DNA of 64,000 nucleotides from Bartonella sp. 220B (GTDB lineage: Bacteria > Pseudomonadota > Alphaproteobacteria > Rhizobiales > Rhizobiaceae). Each line of letters begins with the position of its first letter. Position 1 is the first letter of the stretch. The stretch spans positions 124,001 through 188,000 of the forward strand of contig NZ_JANHOI010000002.1 in NCBI RefSeq assembly GCF_026930205.1. Reading direction: 5' to 3'. Made by a program: the position numbers and the translations under genes. Of the stretch, positions 10,727 through 19,109 are shown piece by piece. The notes below the pieces were generated by a model. The model saw nothing but the letters and a program-made list of their open reading frames with translations. It searched no databases and had not been told where the DNA came from.

Positions 10727-11746
10727 TTAAAGACGATGTTTGCGTTTTCTAAAACGGGTTATAACCTCTTCAAGCAGCAGATGGCAAAAATCTTTTTGAG
10801 AAAAACTAACGTCAACATCAAAGATAATAAGGTTTTTTAAGTCTTTTTGCGCACTGTTTGTTTGTATACGGACATAATCCTTAGCCGTTGTCGCCAGCCA
10901 TAAATTTTGCTTTCTAGCTTTTTGTGCAAGACTTTTTAAATCTGTGTTGGTAAAAAAATAGTGGTCAGGGTAAGAGCAAGCTTGCACGACATGTCCAGAC
11001 AGTTCTTTAATGGATTGAAAAAATTTATCTGGATTGCCAATACCTGCAAATGCTAAAAAAGATTTTCCGGCAACCTTATCAGATGCTAGAGATTTAAGGG
11101 ACGCATAATGCAAAGATTTTCCAGCACGTGTGACAAGAAAAGCAATCTTAACATGTTCATCTGAATGACCGATCAATAAAACACTGTCTGTTAAAGAAAG
11201 CTGTGTTTTCAATGGTACACGCAAAGGTCCTGCTGGAAAAACAGCACCATTCCCAAAACCACGCGTCGCATCGACAACGAGCAATGCATAATCCGTATAA
11301 AGACGGCGGCTTTGAAAGCCATCATCCATTAAAATAAGATTACATCCTTCTTGCTTGAGTCTTTGTGCTGCTGCATAACGATCGACTGATATAGCAACAA
11401 AAGCATGTTGAACAAGTAAAAGAGCTTCATCTCCAACATCGCGTGCATCATCATATTTTTCATTTACAAGATGTACTCCTTTAAATGCTCCACCATAACC
11501 ACGCGATACAACACCAGGTATGAAACCAAGCTCTTTCGCGGCTTTTGCAAAAGCAATGACAACAGGTGTTTTACCAGTACCACCACATGTAAAATTGCCA
11601 ATACATAAAACTGGAAGATCGATAATAGGAGGCAGTTTTTTTATACGGTGCTGTGAAAAATAGCCATATACCCAAGAAATTGGAGCGAATAAAAGACGTA
11701 AAAAACTTTTATCTTTCCACCAAAAATCAGGTGTCTTAATGTGCAT
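10727..11746 (-). CDS. lpxK: Tetraacyldisaccharide 4'-kinase LpxK
   Basis: LpxK phosphorylates the 4' position of the lipid A disaccharide precursor at the inner membrane. The protein has 339 residues, with an N-terminal hydrophobic segment ([13 protein letters not shown]) near residues 19-31 and a Walker A loop [10 protein letters not shown] at about 54-63. Downstream it shows DEALLL and LMDDGFQS, the characteristic DDGFQ motif. Its start overlaps the end of waaA by 11 bp, so lipid A phosphorylation and Kdo transfer are translationally coupled. The length is normal. Confidence 0.94.
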   Translation of the reverse strand: MHIKTPDFWWKDKSFLRLLFAPISWVYGYFSQHRIKKLPPIIDLPVLCIGNFTCGGTGKTPVVIAFAKAAKELGFIPGVVSRGYGGAFKGVHLVNEKYDDARDVGDEALLLVQHAFVAISVDRYAAAQRLKQEGCNLILMDDGFQSRRLYTDYALLVVDATRGFGNGAVFPAGPLRVPLKTQLSLTDSVLLIGHSDEHVKIAFLVTRAGKSLHYASLKSLASDKVAGKSFLAFAGIGNPDKFFQSIKELSGHVVQACSYPDHYFFTNTDLKSLAQKARKQNLWLATTAKDYVRIQTNSAQKDLKNLIIFDVDVSFSQKDFCHLLLEEVITRFRKRKHRL

Positions 11747-13058
11747 GCTTCCCCTGATGTTGACTTAAACCTGTTTGTATCACAAGAGGTTGCAAAAACG
11801 GCTCAAGAAGTTTTAATGTGCGCTCGAGTGCACCTGCCATACTGGTTGCGACTTCATAGGCTTTATCAACCATTTCTTGTCGCAATACTTCATTTGTTAA
11901 AAGCTTATAGACCTGAATAGCAAGCTGTTTTGCATCTTGAATCATAAATGCTGCATCACGCGTTAAAAATTTGTCAAACATTTCTTGAAAATTTGAAACA
12001 TGAGGGCCCGTTAAAATAGCTGATCTAAGCAAAGCTAACTCTAATGGATTGTGTCCACCATCTCCACATAAGGACTTCCCAATGAAAGAAACTTTCGATA
12101 AGCGAAGGAAAAGTCCCATTTCTCCAATTGTATCGCCCCATAAAATGTCTGTATTTGCATCTGGAACAGCATTGTTACTTCTACGGATAAAGCGCAAACT
12201 TCTTTTGTCGCATTTTCTCATAAGGTCTTCTAAACGTTCAGGATGGCGAGGCACAATGATCGTTAATAAATCCGGCAAATAATTTTTGAGAATTTTATGA
12301 ACTTCAAAAGCAATTTCTTCTTCCCCTTCATGGGTTGAAATAGCAGCCCAAATTGGGCGATTGCCAATAGCATTACGATAATGCGCAAGCAAATCTTGAT
12401 TTTCAAGTGGTAAAACATCAGCTTTAAGATTACCAGAAAATGCTACAGATTTTACCCCAAGAGCTTGATAATAAGTGACATCCCTTTCGTTTTGACCAAT
12501 AGCCAAGTCGATATGCTTAAAAATATGTTTGGCAAGAACAGGTCGTTTTTGCCAAGCTTTAAAAGAACGTTCAGACATATGAGCATTAACTAAAATTTGT
12601 GGAATGTGCATTTTGGCAAGTTCTTTAATACGGAGAGGCCAAATCTCTGATTCACAAACCAATGCTAAATCAGGTTTCCAATGGCTAATGAAATGACGCA
12701 CAGCCAAATCTAAATCCAACGGAGCATATTGATGAATAAGACGATTATTAAACTGCTTTTTTACAAGAGAAGAAGATGTTACCGTACCAGTTGTTAATAA
12801 TATATTGATTTTCAATGATAAAATATAATTAATAAGTGGAAAAAGTGCGAGAGTTTCTCCAACACTAGCCGCATGTAACCAAATTAAAGGGCTTTGAGGA
12901 CGTATTTTATGGCTTTTACCCAAACGCTCTTTTTGGCGACCCCACTCTTCTTTTCCACGTACAGCACGAAGAAACAAATAGAAAGGTACAACAGGGCGTA
13001 AACAAAAACCAATCATCCGATAGATTAAAAGAGCCGTACGTGCCTTTAGTTCGATCAT
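11736..13058 (-). CDS. waaA: 3-deoxy-D-manno-octulosonic acid transferase WaaA (KdtA)
   Basis: WaaA attaches Kdo residues to lipid IVA at the inner membrane, ahead of LpxK in this operon. The 440-residue protein has an N-terminal membrane anchor ([24 protein letters not shown], in parts) and the GT30 glycosyltransferase fold. Motifs include [12 protein letters not shown] with the catalytic glutamate, CESEIWPL, and the C-terminal GGHNPLELA. The operon start is unclear because the next 800 bp upstream hold no intact gene. At 440 residues the length is usual for the family. Confidence 0.94.
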   Translation of the reverse strand: MIELKARTALLIYRMIGFCLRPVVPFYLFLRAVRGKEEWGRQKERLGKSHKIRPQSPLIWLHAASVGETLALFPLINYILSLKINILLTTGTVTSSSLVKKQFNNRLIHQYAPLDLDLAVRHFISHWKPDLALVCESEIWPLRIKELAKMHIPQILVNAHMSERSFKAWQKRPVLAKHIFKHIDLAIGQNERDVTYYQALGVKSVAFSGNLKADVLPLENQDLLAHYRNAIGNRPIWAAISTHEGEEEIAFEVHKILKNYLPDLLTIIVPRHPERLEDLMRKCDKRSLRFIRRSNNAVPDANTDILWGDTIGEMGLFLRLSKVSFIGKSLCGDGGHNPLELALLRSAILTGPHVSNFQEMFDKFLTRDAAFMIQDAKQLAIQVYKLLTNEVLRQEMVDKAYEVATSMAGALERTLKLLEPFLQPLVIQTGLSQHQGKHAH

Positions 13059-13859
13059 TAAAACTACCTCATTTACTTGCTTTGAGACGTTTATAAGTTT
13101 TTTCCATCAAACGATTCATCACCTCTGTTTATCGCATCATTTTTAGCAAGTAGCTAAATATGAATATTCTTCACATTTTAGGTAACAAAAACGCTTTCTT
13201 TATGAAAATGATTTGAAAAGTAGAAGCGCAATTTTACCCTGTATTTTTTCAAGAATCTTCTTTCATGAAAATGTATGTACATAAAGTATGATAGAACAGG
13301 TAAATAATTTTGCTAATAAAATGATCTTTTTTCCAATTTTATGGGATTTATATCCACAATTATGGTATTTTTTATCAGATTTAAGAGCATTTTGATCATG
13401 AACGTTCTCATAATTCACTTATGAACATAAGGAATTTTATTTTTTTCTTAAACTATGAACAAATTTAAACTCTCGTTTTTTAATATGCCATTTTTTTCTA
13501 AATTAATAAAACAAAAAATAGGGTAACAATGTTTTCACTTGAGAGAATGCAAAAAAGAATTTATTTATCGTTTATGCAAAACAAAAAAGTCATAAGAAAT
13601 AGATTATGATTGCTTTATACCTTAGCAACATTCTTTAAGCTTTTAAGGGAAGATTTTTTCAATAAACAAAACGCACACAATCCATTCATACACCTAAAAA
13701 CAGTACAAAAAATAGTTGTATCAGTAAATACTGATTTCTAACAAAAAGCATTTTAGAAAATGCACTTAATGTTTATTTACCCTAACGTTATATCTAAAAA
13801 AATTTATTTTGTTAGTATTGGCATAATGAGAAAAGTAACAATCAAAAATCCAGGTTTTA
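13059..13859. other. Gene-sized gap, possibly the remains of a lost gene
   Basis: These 801 bp contain no substantial ORF and are very AT-rich. Directly upstream of waaA, on the minus strand, a short open stretch ends at about 13073 and reads TEVMNRLMEKTYKRLKASK before a stop. It looks like an amphipathic C-terminus but is too short to assign. In related Rhizobiales a lysophospholipid acyltransferase-like gene (DUF374) often sits between waaA and the DUF4170 gene, and the gap is of about that size. That this is its eroded remnant is inference. Confidence 0.35.
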
Positions 13860-14102
13860 TTATGCATCATCCATTTCATCATCAAGAAGGCGATGCAAGT
13901 CTATGATGTAATAACGTTGTAATGCATTATCTACACTGCTTTGCGCCTTTGCTTGCCATGCTTCTTGAGCTGATTGATAATCTGGAAAAATACCAACCAC
14001 ATCTAAATCATCAGGATTCTTAAATTGATTACTCTTAAGACTTTTCAATTCCCCACCAAATACCAGATACAAATATTGTTTTTTTTCGTTGGTTTCGGTC
14101 AT
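13860..14102 (-). CDS. DUF4170 family small protein
   Basis: This 80-residue protein of unknown function belongs to an alphaproteobacterial family. It shows the typical YLVFGGELKSLKS start, a central DLDVVGIFPDYQSAQEAWQAKAQ and the closing YYIIDLHRLLDDE. It is acidic at its C-terminus and has no signal peptide or membrane segment. It sits 45 bp downstream of the CysQ-like gene, a neighbourhood conserved in Rhizobiales near lipid A genes. No function can be given from sequence. Confidence 0.8.
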   Translation of the reverse strand: MTETNEKKQYLYLVFGGELKSLKSNQFKNPDDLDVVGIFPDYQSAQEAWQAKAQSSVDNALQRYYIIDLHRLLDDEMDDA

Positions 14103-14147
14103 GATGCCTCCATATCATTAAGAAATTTTAGCGCATTTTTTATGTGA

Positions 14148-14951
14148 TTAAACTAACTTTGCTTGACGAACAACATCTATCATATCTTGGCAGCAATTAT
14201 TTTTACCTGCAATTAAAAGCCCATATTGATAAGGTTCAATTCCGTAAGATATAAAAGGTGCATCAAGCGATAGAAAACACCCTCCGCATTCCTGTAAAAT
14301 AAGATCAGCCGCTGCGATATCCCATGCGTGACAGTTCGGGCGAACCAACACAATATCGATCTCATTTTGGGCAACAAGGACAATACGATATGCAAGAGAG
14401 GGAATATGGCGATAAAAACTAATTTGATTGAGAAAATCATCCGGCAATTTTTGAGCGAACGATTTATCAAGTGAAACTTTATATTTGCGTTTAATCTGAG
14501 ATGCTAAAAGAGGAAGTTCTCTGCCATTTAATGTGGCTTTTCCACCAATAATAGCCGCATAAACATCCCCCTGAGCTGGACATTGCACAACACCCACGAT
14601 AGGACGTCCATTTTCAATAATAGCTATCGAAACACACCAATAGGTGTTGCCAGAAAGAAAACCACGCGTTCCATCAATAGGATCAACCACAAAATAGCGT
14701 TCATAGCTTTGTTGTTTCCGGTGATCTTTCGTTTCTTCTGAAATCCATCCATAATTTGGACGCGCTCCAAGAAGCTTTTCTTTCAAAAAGTGATCAACTG
14801 CAAAGTCTGCTTCACTAACTGGTGAATTTCCATCTTTTATCCAAACGTCTAATGTGCATCCAAAATACTTCATTGCTAAATCTCCTGCTTTTCGAGCAAC
14901 ATCAAGCAAAAGGTTTAAGTCAGAAGAATGATGCGTGTTATTTTCCTGCAA
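14148..14951 (-). CDS. Inositol monophosphatase-family phosphatase (CysQ-like)
   Basis: This is a Mg2+-dependent, Li+-sensitive phosphatase of 267 residues. The family metal site is visible: ISEETKD near residues 66-72 (a WxSEE-type motif), the first signature VDPIDGTRGF near 90-99, and the second signature CHAWDIAAADLILQECGG near 200-217. The most likely substrate is 3'-phosphoadenosine 5'-phosphate (CysQ activity), but inositol monophosphatase cannot be excluded. The start overlaps the end of the PmbA-like gene by 14 bp, so the two are co-translated. The third gene of the run is the DUF4170 protein. Confidence 0.85.
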   Translation of the reverse strand: MQENNTHHSSDLNLLLDVARKAGDLAMKYFGCTLDVWIKDGNSPVSEADFAVDHFLKEKLLGARPNYGWISEETKDHRKQQSYERYFVVDPIDGTRGFLSGNTYWCVSIAIIENGRPIVGVVQCPAQGDVYAAIIGGKATLNGRELPLLASQIKRKYKVSLDKSFAQKLPDDFLNQISFYRHIPSLAYRIVLVAQNEIDIVLVRPNCHAWDIAAADLILQECGGCFLSLDAPFISYGIEPYQYGLLIAGKNNCCQDMIDVVRQAKLV

Positions 14952-16269
14952 GTGTCATTCCTTCAATTAATAATGTTGGCGCTGCTATACTATAACGCCG
15001 ATCAATATCGTTGGCAGGTGTTAGATGTGCTAACATATGGAGCAGATCAGAACCTAGTGTTACTTCACTTACTGGATAGGCAATTTCGCCATTTTCAATC
15101 CAAAAACCAGAAGCACCACGACTGTACTGCCCGGTAACGAAATCAATGCCATGCCCGAATAATTCCGTAACATAGAATCCGGCACGCAAATTTTTTATCA
15201 TATCATCAGGTGATATTAAACCTGGTTCAATAGCAAAATTGGTACTTGCTGGTTGAACCAATGAAGCTGAACGCACACCATGACCATTGGTTTCAAGTCC
15301 CAATTCACGTGCTGAAGATGATGAAAGAAGCCAGTTTTTTAAAATACCATTTTCAATAATATTCAATGTTTGCCCCTCCACACCTTCTCCATCGAAAGGA
15401 CGAGAAGCATTTCCACGCAATCGCAAAGGTTGATCTGTCACATGAACATTTGATTTCATCACTGCTTTTCCCAAAAAATTTTGTAAAAGACTTGTTTTTC
15501 GAGCTACAGATGCTCCATTCACCATAGATGCGATATGTCCAGAAATTCCACGAGCTGTACGTGGATCAAAAATAATATCCACAACCTTTGTGGCAGTACG
15601 AACTGCTCCTAAACGTCGAACTGCTCTCGTTCCTGCATTTTTTCCTACAATTTCTGCTGCTTCCAAATCGGAAAAGTGCAGGGCGGTTGTATAATCATAA
15701 TCACGCTCCATTGCTGTTCCTTCACCAGCGACAGCACCACAAGAACGTGAAAAATAACTGGAATGATAGGACCCACAAAAACCATCACTCGTTACAAGAA
15801 CAAACCCACTACGGCCATAAGCTGTTGTGGCTCCACCAGAATTGCTCACTCCTTTAATATCAAGGGCTGCTGCCTCTGTTTTTAAAGCATCTTCTGTTAA
15901 AAAATGGCTATGTGGAACAAAATCATCAAAAAGATCAAGATCTTTAGGGTGTGTAACCAAATAGTCTTTATTTGCCAAGCCTTCAAATAAACTGTCAGGA
16001 GAAGCTTTCGCCATTGCAACAACGCGCTCTGCTAGTTTTTGCGGATAAGCCGTTAAATTAGCAGAAACACTTGCTACTTTTTTCCCAACAAAAACCCTTA
16101 ATGTAAAATCATTGCTCTCTGAAGCTTCTGTCGATTCGACTTTTCCGCAACGAACTGATACGCTAGTAGAATGAGCACGGACAATAACAGCATCAGCAGC
16201 ATCTGCTCCAGAACGTTTTGCTGCTTCAATCAACGAAGCAGCTTTATCAATCTGGTTTTTGTCAGTCAT
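14938..16269 (-). CDS. pmbA: TldD/PmbA family metallopeptidase component (PmbA-like)
   Basis: PmbA (TldE) forms a heterodimeric metalloprotease with TldD that processes small modified peptides in the cytoplasm. The protein resembles PmbA over its length, with VRCGKVESTEASE near residue 45, RTATKVVDIIFDPRTARGI and the NWLLSSSSARELGL and GASGFWIENGEIAYPV segments. The TldD-type HExxxH zinc motif is absent, as expected for the PmbA partner. I start it at ATG 16269 because AAGGGAGC lies immediately upstream. A longer frame reaching 16374 adds residues unlike the family. The protein is 443 residues. No tldD gene is in this window. Confidence 0.85.
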   Translation of the reverse strand: MTDKNQIDKAASLIEAAKRSGADAADAVIVRAHSTSVSVRCGKVESTEASESNDFTLRVFVGKKVASVSANLTAYPQKLAERVVAMAKASPDSLFEGLANKDYLVTHPKDLDLFDDFVPHSHFLTEDALKTEAAALDIKGVSNSGGATTAYGRSGFVLVTSDGFCGSYHSSYFSRSCGAVAGEGTAMERDYDYTTALHFSDLEAAEIVGKNAGTRAVRRLGAVRTATKVVDIIFDPRTARGISGHIASMVNGASVARKTSLLQNFLGKAVMKSNVHVTDQPLRLRGNASRPFDGEGVEGQTLNIIENGILKNWLLSSSSARELGLETNGHGVRSASLVQPASTNFAIEPGLISPDDMIKNLRAGFYVTELFGHGIDFVTGQYSRGASGFWIENGEIAYPVSEVTLGSDLLHMLAHLTPANDIDRRYSIAAPTLLIEGMTLAGK

Positions 16270-16701
16270 TATAGGCTCCCTTAAATATTTATTATTTATA
16301 TGGATAAACAATTTAGCGAATTCATATAAAATGTAATTTTGTATGCTCATCAATATAAATACTCGCATACACACGTTCTTTTAATAAATCGAACATTTTT
16401 TCATCTTCTTTCAAAAAAAATACAAGTAAAATCTCTTTGGCTTCAAGCTTTCTAATTCGCTCACTGTTATCAGTGAGTTAAATCCATATTTGCATAAAAC
16501 CAATGGAAAATTGTGTGATGACACTTCATTATTTTAAACTCCAAAACTCCAAAACTCCAAAACGGACTAGACTACATCTTCTATGGGCAATTGCTTAGTT
16601 AATACACTCACGGGGCAGAGACTCAAATTTTAATGTATGCTATAATTTCTGCGTCGTCTTTTTTTTTGACAGCTTCAATTTCCTTAAGTGAGTAAGCATA
16701 G
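16270..16701. other. Intergenic region upstream of the pmbA operon
   Basis: These 432 bp contain no credible ORF. They include three tandem copies of an 8-bp unit at 16539-16562 and a TCTTTTTTTTTGAC pyrimidine run near 16660. The promoter of the pmbA-cysQ-DUF4170 run probably lies at the left end. Confidence 0.4.
16539..16562. repeat. Three tandem copies of an 8-bp unit (CTCCAAAA)
   Basis: The unit CTCCAAAA occurs three times in a row without mismatch. It is in the intergenic space between the pmbA-like gene and the SRPBCC gene. Copy number of such short units can vary by slippage. Confidence 0.9.
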
Positions 16702-17151
16702 TTATGGAAACGATTTATTCCCAGTAAGAGCACGACGGTTCATTTCAATCATAGCATCGCGAAGGTGCAATTTAATTTTTGATCCAATAATGACTCCAAA
16801 TAAGGGAGCAAATAAACCCGACATAGTTACAGTATGACGAATTTTATTGTTTGAAGAACAAGATTTTGTTGAACGAATATACTCATGATCGAAAGTCATG
16901 TGTGTAAAAGGAAGTTTAGCATAATCAGAAAAGCAAACATTTTTTATAACTTTATCAAGTGTAAAAGTTACTTTCGGTCCTTTTTTAGGCTTCATTTTTC
17001 CTACAGCTCCTGCTTTAAAAGCACCAGAAAGTTCTATCCATTCAAGCTCATGATCCCAACAAGGCCATGTTGCCACATTTTCCCACATAGCCCAAATTTG
17101 CTCAGCACTCGCTTGTGTGTAAATCTCTTCACTATGTGTCCATTTAAACAT
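16702..17151 (-). CDS. SRPBCC-fold protein (polyketide cyclase/START-like)
   Basis: This 149-residue protein has the pattern of the SRPBCC superfamily, a hydrophobic-ligand-binding fold. It opens with FKWTHSEEIYTQASAEQIWAMWENVATWPCWDHE in pieces typical of the group (the AEQIW and VATWPCWD segments). It closes with a long amphipathic helix around LRDAMIEMNRRAL. No signal peptide is present. I chose ATG 17151 because AAGGGATT precedes it, whereas the longer frame from 17169 lacks a ribosome-binding site. The ligand is unknown. It is 240 bp downstream of the EVE gene on the same strand. Confidence 0.75.
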   Translation of the reverse strand: MFKWTHSEEIYTQASAEQIWAMWENVATWPCWDHELEWIELSGAFKAGAVGKMKPKKGPKVTFTLDKVIKNVCFSDYAKLPFTHMTFDHEYIRSTKSCSSNNKIRHTVTMSGLFAPLFGVIIGSKIKLHLRDAMIEMNRRALTGNKSFP

Positions 17152-17391
17152 GAGAATCCCTTTTTCCATAAAAAAATCTATTTAATGGATAGGTTATATA
17201 GGCTTCAGGCTAAAAGAAATTCTTAAATTTAAGATGCTCATTTCTATTGCAGACCATTTTCCAATAGCAGTGTCACAACAAATAATGCGTTGATACCAAT
17301 CTCTTTGGCTACGCTTTCATTAAAAGAAACCATTCAGTCTCCAAGAGACATCTTCTTTACATACTTGAAATAATAGAAATAAATTTCATCA

Positions 17392-17841
17392 TTAGCCATC
17401 ATGAACTCCCATTGCTTTGCGAATTCGGGACGCGTCATGAGTTGTAATTTCGAAAAAGCCTCGCCTTGCTAACATCCCCCAACGAGGATTGGATAGAAAT
17501 TCTAGACCTTGAACTTCTTTTAAAACAACAGGTTTTGCTTGTTTATTAAAAACAGCATCTTTTCGAAAAGGTATGAAATCAGGAGTTTGCTCTACTTGAT
17601 AAATTTGGTTATCTTTGAACACACACTGAAACTCTATAGTTTGAAGAATTTTTCCAGTGCCCATTTCACTCCGTGGACAATAAATGAAGACTTCATCTCC
17701 CTTAGATGTTTTTTGAAGTGGATCAGCCTTACCGTGACAGACTTGAAGGAAACCAAATTTGGCTGCAAGGCAAGCATGATCTCGAGAAATTACAGCTATC
17801 CAATGTTTTATTTTATATTCATTCTTCCACAAAATAAGCAA
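17392..17841 (-). CDS. EVE domain-containing protein (UPF0310 type)
   Basis: This 149-residue protein consists almost wholly of an EVE domain, a PUA-like fold thought to bind modified bases in nucleic acid. Diagnostic segments are HWIAVISRDHACLAAKFGF at the N-terminus, VCHGKADPLQKTSKGDEVFIYCPR, and NPRWGMLARRGFFEIT near the C-terminus. It is a stand-alone form with no nuclease partner. The start is uncertain by about 12 residues. EVE proteins are sometimes associated with defence or RNA-modification loci, but nothing here shows which applies. Confidence 0.8.
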   Translation of the reverse strand: MLILWKNEYKIKHWIAVISRDHACLAAKFGFLQVCHGKADPLQKTSKGDEVFIYCPRSEMGTGKILQTIEFQCVFKDNQIYQVEQTPDFIPFRKDAVFNKQAKPVVLKEVQGLEFLSNPRWGMLARRGFFEITTHDASRIRKAMGVHDG

Positions 17842-18377
17842 TATTTTCTACATGAAGTGAAATATCTCTTTTAAAGTCAAAACAGAGAAGGGTTTTCCAC
17901 ACCGTTTAAGGTATAGATGCAACCTGGGTACATTAAAACTGTAAATTGCTTATAAGCCGTTAATAATATTTTATAGATAAAAAAAATCATAAGGTCTGTT
18001 GTTGAATGCAATCTCACAATGAAGATCACATAAATAGTTATTGAATTAAAAGCAGATTTCAGTATTATTAAAATCTCACAAATGGATTGAGTAGGATAGC
18101 AAAAGGGGACATCACGCGTACATATTTTGGTATTGTTTTGCTTGAATGTAAATCTTAGTTCAGAATTAATTCTCATTAATCTGGCTGTATTGAAGGTGCT
18201 TAAAATCTGCCGTAGCTTAATTTAATTTTGGTATAATTGACTATTTTTGACAGTTTGATGGGGGGAAGTTTATGCAGGATAGAGATTCCACAATTTTTAG
18301 GTTTGTATAGTTATCTTCAGTGGAGATGTGGCTGCTACAATCTATATTTTGAAATAAAGAGGGGCGGGAAATAAATA
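17842..18377. other. Intergenic region between the EVE gene and the hydrolase gene
   Basis: These 536 bp hold only a weak 99-codon minus-strand frame whose protein is rich in Ile and Phe with no family features. I regard that frame as random. The right end has GAGGGGCGGG at 18360-18369 just ahead of the hydrolase ATG, a purine-rich ribosome-binding site. Confidence 0.4.
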
Positions 18378-19109
18378 ATGAGCCTTCGTGTTGTCATTCT
18401 TTCTCCTGTGATGCCATTTTGGGATCACGGCGTTTTTTGTTCTTCATTTACAAAATTGTGTTTGGCAAAAGGATTCCAAATTACTTTACTTGATACACTA
18501 TCCCTTTTTCCTCCTCACTCTAGTTTTTGTAATAAATCTGCCATAGGCATTTTACCTTTTATGGTAGAGAAACTTGAAATATACTTTAAAGAGCCTTCAA
18601 TTCTTGTGGGTTTTTCTATGGCTGGAATGTTGGTACAGATATTGGCTGCGCGACTTTCCAATGTTCACGCTATGCTAGCCGTAAATGCACCAGGTTATCC
18701 AGATATGTTTTTGCAACAGCGTGTTGGATATATTCTCAATTTCTTGAAAAATAAAGATTTGTCAGGAGCTTTAGAAGCACTGAATACTTTTATGCATCCT
18801 CGTGGAGTTATGAAGAAAAGAGCCTTATTGGAGATTTCTAATACGCAAAAAAGCTTGGCTATTGAGCGTATGACAAAAGGATTTGAGTTCTTGTTGGGAA
18901 TGGATGCTAGAAATGAGATTATCAAGTACACCGGAAAGTTTTTAGCTTTAGTAGGTGAAAAATCGCAACTTGCAACCGTAGATAATCAAACACGAAGTCA
19001 TTGTGTGAATCATGAATATAAGATTGTTTCTGATGCGGGAACGCGTTTATGGGATGATAATCCTGTTATGACGAATAAAATTCTTTCTGAATGGATTGAT
19101 GGATTATGA
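18378..19109 (+). CDS. Alpha/beta-hydrolase fold protein coupled to the dehydrogenase fusion
   Basis: This 243-residue protein has the nucleophile elbow GFSMAG (G-x-S-x-x-G) near residue 78, after the strand SILVG, which is the core of an alpha/beta hydrolase. The N-terminus MSLRVVILSPVMPFWDHG provides a first strand and a possible oxyanion loop. A clear catalytic His near the C-terminus is not obvious; the candidate is the His in CVNHEYK or a nearby residue. Its stop codon overlaps the start of the downstream fusion gene by 4 bp (ATGA), so the two products are probably made together. The substrate is unknown. A thioesterase or esterase acting in the same small pathway is a reasonable guess. 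Confidence 0.65.
   Translation: MSLRVVILSPVMPFWDHGVFCSSFTKLCLAKGFQITLLDTLSLFPPHSSFCNKSAIGILPFMVEKLEIYFKEPSILVGFSMAGMLVQILAARLSNVHAMLAVNAPGYPDMFLQQRVGYILNFLKNKDLSGALEALNTFMHPRGVMKKRALLEISNTQKSLAIERMTKGFEFLLGMDARNEIIKYTGKFLALVGEKSQLATVDNQTRSHCVNHEYKIVSDAGTRLWDDNPVMTNKILSEWIDGL

Noticed and set aside
16539-16562. CRISPR array
   Set aside because: The repeat unit is 8 bp and has no spacers. No other direct repeats with unique spacers were seen in the window.
17877-18176. 99-codon minus-strand frame upstream of the EVE gene
   Set aside because: The translation is rich in Ile, Phe and Thr with no family features, has no ribosome-binding site, and lies in an AT-rich gap. It looks random.
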